Source: CAXPZW01 sp049594615 (lineage in GTDB: Bacteria > Bacteroidota > Bacteroidia > Flavobacteriales_D > Sanyastnellaceae). From it: 64,000 nucleotides of DNA. The position numbers and the translations under genes were made by a program. The notes below the pieces were generated by a model, which had not been told where the DNA came from, searched no databases, and worked only from the letters and a program-made list of their open reading frames with translations. This document shows positions 26,586 to 34,190 of this stretch, piece after piece. Positions within the stretch are counted from its first letter, which is position 1; the number at the start of each line of letters is the position of its first letter. The stretch covers positions 1 to 64,000 of the forward strand of contig JBMYJR010000009.1 of NCBI GenBank assembly GCA_049594615.1, given 5' to 3'.

Positions 26586-27371
26586 TTATTTATGCGAGAA
26601 TTTGCCCGTGGTAGAATCGTAGGAGATGTAGTAGTCTCCCTTGGGCAAGTTGGACAAGTCGGCAGTGGTGCCGAACCCGCGTTTGATGATCTGACCGTAG
26701 GCGTTGTACAACTCGTAATTGGTCTCTGCGCTGAAGATGATTCCGACAGAGCGGCGGTCGTAGGTGAAGCTCACCGCGTCCCGGCTGCTTTCGTATCCGA
26801 CCGCGTCTGAACTGCGGAGTTTGCCTTCGGCGGATTTCTGAACCACACGGAACTTGTTTGTGCCCGAAACTTGGGTGGTCTGGAAGGAGTAGGTGTTCTT
26901 GGTAGAAGTGCCTTTGCCCATCACCTCGCCCACGGTGACCCACTTGTTCCACTTGAACTGCTGGACCAGGTAAGGCAGGCCGCCTTGCTCGTTCACGGTT
27001 TCCCAGGTGAGTAGGCCCGAATCTGATACGCGAATGTCTGTGGCGTCAAAGGAAGGACGCGGCTCGAGTGCGCCGGGGTTGAGGACACGTGGATCGCAAC
27101 CATCCTTGTACTTGATGGCGATCACCACATCGTCTCCCAGCTTGAGGCCGAAAATGGACAGGTCGATTTCGAAAGCAGAGGAATTGATTTCGTCGCTGGT
27201 GACGTCTCCGTTGACGGTGACTTCAAACACGCAGAAGCCCACACCCTCGGGTGCAATGCCGTTGATTACGTAGAGATTTTTTTGCTGGTATTTGCCTTCC
27301 AATACAATGGTGCCCGCTTGGAGAGCGGAGAAGGTGAACAGTCCAAAGACAAGCGCGAGTGCAAATTTCAT
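26586..27371 (-). CDS. Conserved Bacteroidota exported protein with T9SS-like end
   Basis: The 261-residue protein has a signal peptide (MKFALALVFGLFTFSALQAG). The N-terminal half ('GTIVLEGKYQQKNLYVINGIAPEGVGFCVFEVTVNG' region, 'INSSAFEIDLS', 'KDGCDPRVLNP') is a pattern I have seen in secreted Bacteroidota proteins, of unknown role. The middle (about 120-200) resembles a fibronectin-like domain and the end ('YELYNAYGQIIKRGFGTTADLSNLPKGDYYISY') resembles a short T9SS sorting region. A TAACTTTG box precedes the gene at 27400-27407. Confidence 0.7.
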   Translation of the reverse strand: MKFALALVFGLFTFSALQAGTIVLEGKYQQKNLYVINGIAPEGVGFCVFEVTVNGDVTSDEINSSAFEIDLSIFGLKLGDDVVIAIKYKDGCDPRVLNPGALEPRPSFDATDIRVSDSGLLTWETVNEQGGLPYLVQQFKWNKWVTVGEVMGKGTSTKNTYSFQTTQVSGTNKFRVVQKSAEGKLRSSDAVGYESSRDAVSFTYDRRSVGIIFSAETNYELYNAYGQIIKRGFGTTADLSNLPKGDYYISYDSTTGKFSHK

Positions 27372-27399
27372 CTCGTAACAGCGTTCTGATCTGGCAAGC

Positions 27400-27407
27400 C
27401 AAAGTTA
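27400..27407 (-). promoter_or_regulatory. Candidate -7 box of the exported-protein gene
   Basis: TAACTTTG on the minus strand, 28 bases before the ATG at 27371. Confidence 0.45.
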
Positions 27408-27425
27408 GCCTTTTTGGAGGAGAGC

Positions 27426-28046
27426 TCATGGGGGGCCCTCATCCTCCCGGTTTTCGTTGTCCGCAAGTTTACGCAAGTGCTCCCGTGCTGCCAACTTCAA
27501 CTGGGGGAAATAGCTGTGGAATCCGCGTGCAATCACGTCGCGTTCGCGTGCCAGCACTTTCCTACTCGCCTCAAATCCTGTGTCATGAGGGATGCGCCCT
27601 TGCATGCCATCAAACACCCGTGCAATCCCTTCAGGGTCCGCATAGTGATGCATGAACCGGTGCCCGTAAATCACCCGCCAACGGTTGTACGCCCGCGCCG
27701 GGGTATCGCCTTTTCGCGCCTCAAAATCCGCATCGCAATCCTCCAGGAACGCCACCAAGGTCAAGTCCGAATGCTCGGCCCACTCGCCGGCCAAGATGTG
27801 GTCGTAATACATGTCCAACGCCACCCCCGCCCATTTGCCAAAGTAGGGCTGCAAGACGCGCCGGAGCTCAGCATTGACCGGGTGCTCATCGGCGTGAGTA
27901 TCGATGAAACGGTGCAGCAGAATGCCCCGCCCAATGTCCACCGGCGCCTCCTCCCATTGCCGACCCTTGAACAGGTCCCCAGCGAAGTTTCCAATCCGGA
28001 CGCCGGGTTCGTCGTTGCTGAGCAAGAGGTGCGCGAGGTAATTCAC
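27426..28046 (-). CDS. AcpH-like acyl carrier protein phosphodiesterase
   Basis: The product resembles AcpH, which removes the phosphopantetheine arm from acyl carrier protein. 'NYLAHLLLS', 'IGNFAGDLFKG', 'GILLHRFIDTHADEHP' and 'LDMYYDHILAGEW' are family hallmarks, with His/Asp residues that bind a metal in this HD-like fold. GTG at 28046 places 'NYLAH' at the N-terminus as in relatives (206 residues). A TTG at 28073 would add nine residues. Confidence 0.85.
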   Translation of the reverse strand: MNYLAHLLLSNDEPGVRIGNFAGDLFKGRQWEEAPVDIGRGILLHRFIDTHADEHPVNAELRRVLQPYFGKWAGVALDMYYDHILAGEWAEHSDLTLVAFLEDCDADFEARKGDTPARAYNRWRVIYGHRFMHHYADPEGIARVFDGMQGRIPHDTGFEASRKVLARERDVIARGFHSYFPQLKLAAREHLRKLADNENREDEGPP

Positions 28047-28065
28047 GGGAGGAAGATACTTTATC

Positions 28066-28103
28066 GAGTGCAAGGGTTGAGTGCACTCAACCAGCTCTGC
28101 TGG
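28066..28103. repeat. Palindromes between AcpH-like and histidine kinase genes
   Basis: AGTGCAAGGG (28067-28076) runs into the perfect palindrome GGTTGAGTGCACTCAACC (28075-28092), followed by the stem CCAGC-TCT-GCTGG (28091-28103). It lies between divergent genes, so it could be an operator. It shares AGTGCAAGGG with the element at 5161. Confidence 0.65.
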
Positions 28104-28162
28104 TTGTTAATCTCCCGTTAACCCCCTTTCACACCCGCAACGGGCGCTGTACCTTGGCGGCT

Positions 28163-29443
28163 GTGAGTCGCAAGCGGATCAACATCATCATTCTTTTGGC
28201 CATCCTGACCTTGGGGGCGGTTGTGGTGACCCAGATTTATTGGGTGCGCCGGGCCTACAACATCCAGGAGCAGCAGTTCAACACCTCGGTGGTGAGCGCC
28301 ATGACCACGGTGGTGGACCGCATTTTGGAGATGAACAACGACTCGGCGGTGGTGGAGCCGGTGCAGATGCAGAGCAACAACTTCTTCATCGCCAACATCA
28401 ACGACACGCTCCACCCCTATTTGCTGGAAGCGCTATTGCGCGAGGAGTTTGGGCGCACCGATGTACGGCGACCGTTTGAGTACGGCATCTACGATTGCTT
28501 CACCGATTCAATTGTATACGGCAGCCGAATTGCGTTTGACGCGAACGATTCGTTGGTACGCAGCGAAGCCCTTGGCATCCAGCAGCGGTTCAACAAAGAC
28601 GGCCATTACTTTGGCGTTTACTACCCTTCAAAAACGACGTTGATCCTCGGTGAGATGCGGTTTTGGGCCATCTCTTCGCTGCTAACCTTTGCCGTGGTGA
28701 TCTTTTTCAGTTACCTCGTGATCATGCTGCTCAAGCAAAAGCGTTTGAGTGAGGTCAAGACCGACTTCATCAACAACATGACCCACGAGCTAAAGACCCC
28801 GATTTCCACCATCCGACTCAGCGCAGAAGTGCTCAAATCAGAAGGCATCTCGGCCCAACCCGACCGCTTGCACCAGTACGCGCGCATCATCCACCAGGAA
28901 AACGAGCGGCTGCAGAACCAGGTGGACAAGGTGTTGCAAATCGCCACCCTGTCGCCCGAAAAAGTCCAACTCAAACAAGAGCGCCTGGACGTCCACGACA
29001 TTCTGCGCCAGCTGGAAGAGGCCTTTACCGTGCGTCTGGAAGCCCAAAACGGCGCCATCGCCACCGACCTCACCGCACAGGCCCACCACCTGACCGGTGA
29101 TTTGGTGCACATCACCAACATCCTGGGCAACCTGCTGGACAACGCCGCCAAGTACACCCAGCGCGAACCGCAGATTTCGGTGCGCACTTCCAACCCGAAC
29201 CCCGAGACGTTGCAAATCAAGGTCAAGGACAACGGCATCGGCATCGAAAAAAAACACCAGAAACTCATCTTTGACCAATTCTTCCGTGTACCTACCGGTA
29301 ACCGGCACGACGTGAAGGGATTTGGTCTCGGGCTGTACTACGTGAAAACGATTGTGACCGCGCACAACGGCACCATTGACGTGAGTAGCACTCACGGCGA
29401 AGGATCCACCTTCACCCTGCAATTCAAGACCACAACTGTATGA
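28163..29443 (+). CDS. Sensor histidine kinase
   Basis: GTG at 28163 gives 426 residues. Two membrane helices (about 8-26 and 168-190) enclose a ~140-residue periplasmic sensor domain without a recognisable family. The cytoplasmic part has the HisKA phosphoacceptor His208 in 'NNMTHELKTPIST', an N box 'NLLDNAAKYT', G1 'VKDNGIGI' and G2 'GFGLGLYYVK'. It overlaps the response regulator by ATGA, so they are partners. The architecture matches the RprX-like kinases of Bacteroidota. A TACCTTGG sequence just upstream may be the promoter box. Confidence 0.92.
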   Translation: MSRKRINIIILLAILTLGAVVVTQIYWVRRAYNIQEQQFNTSVVSAMTTVVDRILEMNNDSAVVEPVQMQSNNFFIANINDTLHPYLLEALLREEFGRTDVRRPFEYGIYDCFTDSIVYGSRIAFDANDSLVRSEALGIQQRFNKDGHYFGVYYPSKTTLILGEMRFWAISSLLTFAVVIFFSYLVIMLLKQKRLSEVKTDFINNMTHELKTPISTIRLSAEVLKSEGISAQPDRLHQYARIIHQENERLQNQVDKVLQIATLSPEKVQLKQERLDVHDILRQLEEAFTVRLEAQNGAIATDLTAQAHHLTGDLVHITNILGNLLDNAAKYTQREPQISVRTSNPNPETLQIKVKDNGIGIEKKHQKLIFDQFFRVPTGNRHDVKGFGLGLYYVKTIVTAHNGTIDVSSTHGEGSTFTLQFKTTTV

Positions 29444-30138
29444 GCACCCCATCGGCCACCCGCATCTTGCTTGTTGAAGACGACACCAACCTGGGTTTTG
29501 TGATCCAGGACACCTTGCGCATGCAGGGCTACAAAGTGCACCTCTGCCCCGACGGCAAAGAGGGCCTGATGCAATTCAACAAGGAGAAGTACGACCTGTG
29601 TTTGCTCGATGTGATGATGCCCAAAAAGGACGGGTTTGAACTGGCCAAGGACATCCGCAAGATTGACCCCGATGTGCCCATTGTGTTTTTGACCGCCAAA
29701 GGCATGCAGGAAGACAAGGTGGAGGGCTTTTTGAGCGGGGCAGATGACTACATTACTAAGCCCTTTTCAAGCGAGGAGTTTTTGCTGCGCATCAAAGCAA
29801 TTTTGCGCCGCACGGGCAATCGTGAACCGGCCACGCCCGATGTGTTTACCATTGGGGAATTCAGCTTTGACCACCAAAACTACCGCCTCAAGCGGGGTGG
29901 CGAGGAGCAAAAGCTGACCAAGAAGGAAGCCGAGATTCTCAAGCTGCTTTGTGAGCACATGGACCGCGTGCTCGAGCGGGAATTGATCGCCAACCTGGTG
30001 TGGGGCGATGACAGCTACTTTGTGGGCCGCAGCATGGATGTGTTCATCACCAAGCTGCGCAAGTACCTGCGCCCAGATGCGCAGGTGGCCATCACCAACA
30101 TCCACGGGGTGGGCTTCAAGTTGGAAGTCAAGGATTGA
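29440..30138 (+). CDS. OmpR-family response regulator (RprY-like)
   Basis: The 232-residue regulator has a receiver domain (8-125; Asp57 in 'LCLLDVMMPKKDGFE', Lys in 'YITKPFSSEE') and an OmpR/PhoB winged helix (about 140-230; 'EEQKLTKKEAEILKLLCEH', 'VWGDDSYFVGRSMDVFITKLRKYL'). It is co-translated with the upstream kinase. Targets are unknown; RprXY in Bacteroides is linked to stress responses. Confidence 0.93.
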   Translation: MSTPSATRILLVEDDTNLGFVIQDTLRMQGYKVHLCPDGKEGLMQFNKEKYDLCLLDVMMPKKDGFELAKDIRKIDPDVPIVFLTAKGMQEDKVEGFLSGADDYITKPFSSEEFLLRIKAILRRTGNREPATPDVFTIGEFSFDHQNYRLKRGGEEQKLTKKEAEILKLLCEHMDRVLERELIANLVWGDDSYFVGRSMDVFITKLRKYLRPDAQVAITNIHGVGFKLEVKD

Positions 30139-30368
30139 GCCTCCTCTTCTTGGTCGACCTCCACGGTCATTTCACGCTGTTCGAGGACTTCGGCCTCGGC
30201 TTCAGCGGCGCGCAGGATGCGTTGCTCTGCCAGTTCCATGACCAGGTCGGCTTCGTCCAATTCTTCCATGTCCCACGCGTGCTCCGCGAGTTGTTGGGGG
30301 ACTTCTGGATGTATGCGCAGCAGGCAAATGGCCTCCGGAAAGCCGAGATGGCTCAGCGCACAAATGCT
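30015..30368 (-). other. Possible acidic ORF opposite and beyond the response-regulator end
   Basis: The minus frame is open from 30368 to a stop at 30015. Its first ATG is at 30269 and a CTG at ~30356 could also serve. Between 30368 and 30140 the conceptual peptide is acidic and helical ('HPEVPQQLAEHAWDMEELD', 'MELAEQRILRAAEAEAEVL') and looks protein-like, but the last third runs antisense to the response regulator. The 264-base gap 30139-30402 holds no other convincing gene. It may be a small gene, a remnant or chance. Confidence 0.25.
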
Positions 30369-30402
30369 CTATTGTGCGCACACGTCCAGCAAGAATAATC
30401 GA

Positions 30403-31599
30403 TCACTCCAAAAGGATGGTTTGCGAATGCACCAAGCCATCCGCCGTGACAATAAGGCTGTATGGGCCGGCCATCAAGTCGTCTGTTCGGATGTTAGTGG
30501 TACGCCCTGTTAGGACGCCATCGCGAACGCGCTTTCCACTGCTATCCAACAGCACGTACGATGCATGAGTGAGCGCTGTTTCCAAGGTAAGGGTCCGTCC
30601 TGCACGCGTTGGGTTAGGAAAGATCACCGTGCTTACCCATGCACTTTCTTCAACCCCAACCGCATTGGTGGTGACCTCTTTACAAATCGCACCACTTGAG
30701 CACTGTTCTGCAGTGGTCTCAACGACACAAATTTCTCCAGTGCTCTCCTGGTCCCAAACAACCTCCACTTGCGCTGTTCCATTCCCCGACTGAATTGCAC
30801 CTCCGGTACAATCCCAGCTGTACGAACTGCCCTCGGTAAACGGATACGTATACACGTAGGATTCGTTTAGAAGAGGATTCTCTTCGCCTGAAATGAGGAA
30901 AACACCCACCTCGCCGTAGGCGCAAGAGCCGTCGTCCCAAGTCGCCACTTCGCTGTAGTTGCATGCCATTTCGTCTGTGCATCCACCCAACACGCCCATG
31001 ATCTCTGAACAGTCAGGGAGTAGGTCGCACAGGTCAAAATAGGATTGTCCGCTGGTCCAATCGTCGGAAACATCGTTGCCCGTCCAAACACCACAATGAA
31101 ACAAGTAACCCGCATTGAGGAATTCTCCATCATTGGTCAACGTTCCGGTATTGTGCCAAACACCCTCGATTTGACACTCTCCGGTGTTTGTGAAGCTGCC
31201 GTTGGTGCACACTGTTCCGGCATTGATGATGATGGATTGCTCGCCAATGAACACATCGCCCTCAAAAAGGATGACTCCGAAGACCAGAGCCCCACCTAAA
31301 AGACTCATCGAGTCGTAGCTGTTAAAGGTGCCGTTGACGTAGAGCATTTGGTTCAACGTCAGTGATGCTGAACTGTTGAACGTCCCCCAGACCGTTATGT
31401 CGTAATCAACAACCATGTCCTCGTTGCTTTCAACAGTCAATCCCTCTGGAATGAGCGCATCATTTTCGTATCCAGGCAGTCCGTTGGTCCAATTGCTGGG
31501 GTTATTCCAGTTGTTATCGACGTCTGCAGTGAACTCGGTTTGTGCCCGAGTGCTTTGCATTGCAAGCACGCAAAAGGCGAGCATCAATACTTTTTTCAT
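30403..31599 (-). CDS. Secreted T9SS protein with GCTD...DDGSC motif
   Basis: The 398-residue protein has a signal peptide (MKKVLMLAFCVLAMQSTRAQ). The first ~190 residues are Asn/Gly/Thr-rich repeats ('NNWNNPSNWTNGLP', 'VNGTFNSYDSMSLLGG') that suggest a beta-helix. 'GGCTDEMACNYSEVATWDDG' followed by 'SCAYG' is a short Cys motif common in Flavobacteriales surface proteins. A PKD-like segment follows (about 235-310), and residues ~320-398 form a T9SS type A sorting domain ('VIFPNPTRAGRTL' to 'VHSQTILLE'). Function is unknown; adhesion or matrix are possibilities. Confidence 0.8.
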   Translation of the reverse strand: MKKVLMLAFCVLAMQSTRAQTEFTADVDNNWNNPSNWTNGLPGYENDALIPEGLTVESNEDMVVDYDITVWGTFNSSASLTLNQMLYVNGTFNSYDSMSLLGGALVFGVILFEGDVFIGEQSIIINAGTVCTNGSFTNTGECQIEGVWHNTGTLTNDGEFLNAGYLFHCGVWTGNDVSDDWTSGQSYFDLCDLLPDCSEIMGVLGGCTDEMACNYSEVATWDDGSCAYGEVGVFLISGEENPLLNESYVYTYPFTEGSSYSWDCTGGAIQSGNGTAQVEVVWDQESTGEICVVETTAEQCSSGAICKEVTTNAVGVEESAWVSTVIFPNPTRAGRTLTLETALTHASYVLLDSSGKRVRDGVLTGRTTNIRTDDLMAGPYSLIVTADGLVHSQTILLE

Positions 31600-31727
31600 C
31601 TTGTTTTTCTTTACAGGTTACGGGGGGAGATAGGAGGGCAGGTGTGGATGTGTGACAATTGATTCACTCTTTTTTTGAGTGGGGGAGTGAAGAGTGCCTA
31701 GGATAAACCAAAATCCATGATGGATGC

Positions 31728-31755
31728 AAAAAGCACCGCATTTGCGGTGCTTTTG
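31728..31755 (-). terminator. Terminator after tRNA-Leu
   Basis: AAAAGCACCGC and GCGGTGCTTTT flank a short ATTT loop; the minus strand continues in Ts. Confidence 0.85.
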
Positions 31756-31765
31756 TGCAATCAAG

Positions 31766-31850
31766 TACCCGAGACGGGAGTCGAACCCGTACGGGCCTAC
31801 GGCCCACAGGAGTTTAAGTCCGGCGTGTCTACCAGTTCCACCACTCGGGC
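31766..31850 (-). tRNA. tRNA-Leu (anticodon UAA)
   Basis: The minus strand folds as an 85-nt class II tRNA: acceptor GCCCGAG/CTCGGGT with discriminator A, D arm GTG...CAC, anticodon loop CTTAAAC with UAA, a long variable arm (GGGCC-GTA-GGCCC) and T arm ACGGG-TTCGACT-CCCGT. The CCA end is not encoded. The anticodon stem CCGGA/TCCTG has one C-U mismatch. Confidence 0.92.
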
Positions 31851-31878
31851 ATGGAGGTGGGCTAAAATAATCGACAAT

Positions 31879-31909
31879 AAAAAAGCCGATGACTGACCAT
31901 CGGCTTTTC
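31879..31909 (-). terminator. Terminator between tRNA-Gly and tRNA-Leu
   Basis: AAAAGCCGATG and CATCGGCTTTT flank an ACTGAC loop, with A/T runs on both sides. Confidence 0.85.
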
Positions 31910-31910
31910 T

Positions 31911-31986
31911 TGGAGCGAGAAACGGGACTCGAACCCGCGACCCTAACCTTGGCAAGGTTATGCTCTACCAGCTGAGCTATTCTCGC
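31911..31986 (-). tRNA. tRNA-Gly (anticodon GCC)
   Basis: The minus strand folds as a 76-nt tRNA with acceptor GCGAGAA/TTCTCGC, D arm GCTC...GAGC, anticodon GCC in CTTGCCAAG, T arm GCGGG-TTCGAGT-CCCGT, and an encoded CCA end. Confidence 0.95.
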
Positions 31987-32074
31987 GTAGCCCTCGCGCC
32001 TTCGCGCTAACGGGACGGCAAAGATAGGCATTCGTCTGAATGCAAAAAGAAAAAACGAAAAAAGTTTCGAGCCT

Positions 32075-33301
32075 CTACTCGGCGGCGAGGGTGGCACGGA
32101 TTTCGGCGGTTGCGCCGGTGCCTGCGCGCACGTACTCACGGGCCTTTCGTCCGGCTTCGGCCCGCATGTGAGGGTCGTTCAGCCAGGCAATGACTTCACC
32201 GGGGACTTCTCCCGGGCTGGTCAACGCGTGCGCTCCTGCTGCGGCAAGCAAATCCAGTGCTTCTTGGAACTTCTTGTGGTTCGGGCCAAAGGCCACCGGC
32301 ATGCCAAATACAGCCGCTTCCAATACGTTGTGGATGCCCTTTCCAAACCCTCCCCCTACCAAGGCCACATGCCCATACTGGTACAATTGAGTGAGCATGC
32401 CAATGTTGTCGATGATCAGCACATTGCTGCCTGCGGCGCTGCCCAAACTGAGGTTGCTGTAGCGCACCGCACCGGGAAAGATCTGCTCAATGGCCGAGAC
32501 GTGGGATTCGTGTACTTCGTGCGGGGCAATGATGAGCTTCCAGCCTTCAGGCGCCATGGCCCACAGGGCAGACAGCCATTGCTCGTCTTTGGGCCAAGAG
32601 GAACCGGCAATCAGCGTCCAAGCACCGTCCAAAAACGACTCCACCATGGGAATGCGATTGGCCTTTGCAGCCACATCGCTTACCCGATCAAACCGCGTAT
32701 CACCCGCCAACGAAACCTGCTTCAAACCGATGCTCTGCAACAACTCCACCGACTGGGCATTCTGCACAAAGATGTGGCGGCAGCTGCGCAGGGCTTTGCG
32801 AAACAACCCGCCGTACCACTGGAAGTAGCGGTGATCGGGGCGGAATATGGCCGAGAACAACACCACCGGTATCCCACGCTGCTCCAATGCGGCAAACAGG
32901 TTGGGCCACACTTCATACTTGACCACAAAGGCTTGGGCGGGGCGGTAGCGGTCCAAAAACGCTGCCATAGGTCCGGGCAAATCCCAGGGCAGGTATACCA
33001 CGGCATCGGCCAAGGCATAGTCCTTGCGCACTTCATACCCAGAGGGTGAAAAGAACGTGAGCAAAAGTGGAGTGTCGGGCTGGTCCTTGCGGATGGCTTC
33101 GATCACCGGGCGGGCTTGTTCAAACTCCCCCAAGGAAGCGCAGTGGAACCACACGCAACCGTGCATGGACGAGAAGTCTAAGTCCTGTTTACGCTGGGTG
33201 CTGCGTCCCCAAACGGCTTTGCGCGCCTTGGCATTCCAGAGCGATGCCAAACGCATGGCGCCGGCAAACACAGCCATCAAAGCGGTGTACAACGCACGCA
33301 T
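32075..33301 (-). CDS. waaA: 3-deoxy-D-manno-octulosonic acid (Kdo) transferase
   Basis: WaaA (KdtA) attaches Kdo to lipid A precursor at the inner membrane. ATG at 33301 gives 408 residues with an N-terminal hydrophobic anchor. 'WFHCASLGEFEQARPVIEAIR' contains the catalytic Glu, 'LTFFSPSGYEVRKDY' and 'VVKYEVWPNLFAAL' are typical of the N-terminal GT-B half, and 'LVGGGFGKGIHNVLEAAVFGMPVAFGP' of the C-terminal half. It starts one base after the stop of the upstream outer-membrane protein gene. Confidence 0.94.
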   Translation of the reverse strand: MRALYTALMAVFAGAMRLASLWNAKARKAVWGRSTQRKQDLDFSSMHGCVWFHCASLGEFEQARPVIEAIRKDQPDTPLLLTFFSPSGYEVRKDYALADAVVYLPWDLPGPMAAFLDRYRPAQAFVVKYEVWPNLFAALEQRGIPVVLFSAIFRPDHRYFQWYGGLFRKALRSCRHIFVQNAQSVELLQSIGLKQVSLAGDTRFDRVSDVAAKANRIPMVESFLDGAWTLIAGSSWPKDEQWLSALWAMAPEGWKLIIAPHEVHESHVSAIEQIFPGAVRYSNLSLGSAAGSNVLIIDNIGMLTQLYQYGHVALVGGGFGKGIHNVLEAAVFGMPVAFGPNHKKFQEALDLLAAAGAHALTSPGEVPGEVIAWLNDPHMRAEAGRKAREYVRAGTGATAEIRATLAAE

Positions 33302-33302
33302 C

Positions 33303-34058
33303 CTAGTCGAAGAAGTATTCGCGAGGAGGACGCTTGTAGAAGTGCACCACCCATCCTCCGCGCACGCCCAACAGGCCGTCAAAACGACTGGCGTTGCCGG
33401 GCAGGCGGGTGTCGAAGTAGAGTTCGCGACGGCCTTGGGTCCAGCCTTGGATGGCCTCTACCCCAAGGTAGAAGTTGATCCGGCGGTTGTTGCTCATGTG
33501 GAAGTACCCTACAAACTGGTTGATGGCAATGCCGTTGGTGAGCCGGTCGTAGCCTTGCAAGTAGGGATCTTCAAGCTGGGTGATCTCGTGGTATTGGTGC
33601 TCCAGTCGAATTTTGTGGTGGAGGTACCCTGCCCCACCTTTGACCAGAATACCGCAGTTGGGATTGGGGCCGACCACGTTGAATACGCGCCCGCCTTCGA
33701 GCCCCAAGTAATACCCGCGCATGCCCACGTTCACCTCGGCAATGCGCCCGTCGTTGGCCAGGATGTGGCCCTCGTCGTTGAGCAGGTTTTGGAGCAAACC
33801 GGGTTCGGTCACGTCTTGGCCAAAGTGGTACCCGAAGTTGATTCCGTAGTACCAGCCTTGTTTGCTCTTGCGCGCCAGATTGACTCCGAGTTGGGCGGTG
33901 CTACCAAAGCGGTCTTGCAGGTCACCCAAAGGAATGTAGCCCCCAAAGGTCATCGCCACGTGGGTGGAGGTTACGGTGGAATCCTGGACGTTACGTTGGG
34001 CGAGGGCCGGAGCCCAGCACCCAAAAACAAGCAGCAGAACCAAGGTCGTTTGACGCAT
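33303..34058 (-). CDS. Putative outer-membrane beta-barrel protein
   Basis: ATG at 34058 gives 251 residues with signal peptide MRQTTLVLLLVFGCWAPALA. The rest alternates hydrophobic and polar residues with many aromatic and Gly residues ('MTFGGYIPLGDLQDRFG', 'GWYYGINFGYHFG', 'GAGYLHHKIRLEHQYHE'), as in small outer-membrane barrels. I cannot name the family. It is probably co-transcribed with waaA. Confidence 0.7.
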   Translation of the reverse strand: MRQTTLVLLLVFGCWAPALAQRNVQDSTVTSTHVAMTFGGYIPLGDLQDRFGSTAQLGVNLARKSKQGWYYGINFGYHFGQDVTEPGLLQNLLNDEGHILANDGRIAEVNVGMRGYYLGLEGGRVFNVVGPNPNCGILVKGGAGYLHHKIRLEHQYHEITQLEDPYLQGYDRLTNGIAINQFVGYFHMSNNRRINFYLGVEAIQGWTQGRRELYFDTRLPGNASRFDGLLGVRGGWVVHFYKRPPREYFFD

Positions 34059-34169
34059 GTGGTGGGATTGTAAACGTTGGTGTGACAAGTATACGCCTTC
34101 ACACGCAATCATCCTTCCAAAAAACCTAATGGTAACAAGCCTTAGCGGCCTGAGGCGCATGCTTTTGGC

Positions 34170-34177
34170 TATATTCG
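34170..34177 (+). promoter_or_regulatory. Candidate -7 box of the nucleotide-sugar operon
   Basis: TATATTCG, 13 bases before the first ATG of the operon. Confidence 0.45.
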
Positions 34178-34190
34178 CGCTTCCAATTTA

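Noticed and set aside
30135..30398. 87-codon plus-strand frame after the response regulator
   Set aside because: No start context or similarity; the opposite strand is a better, though still weak, candidate.
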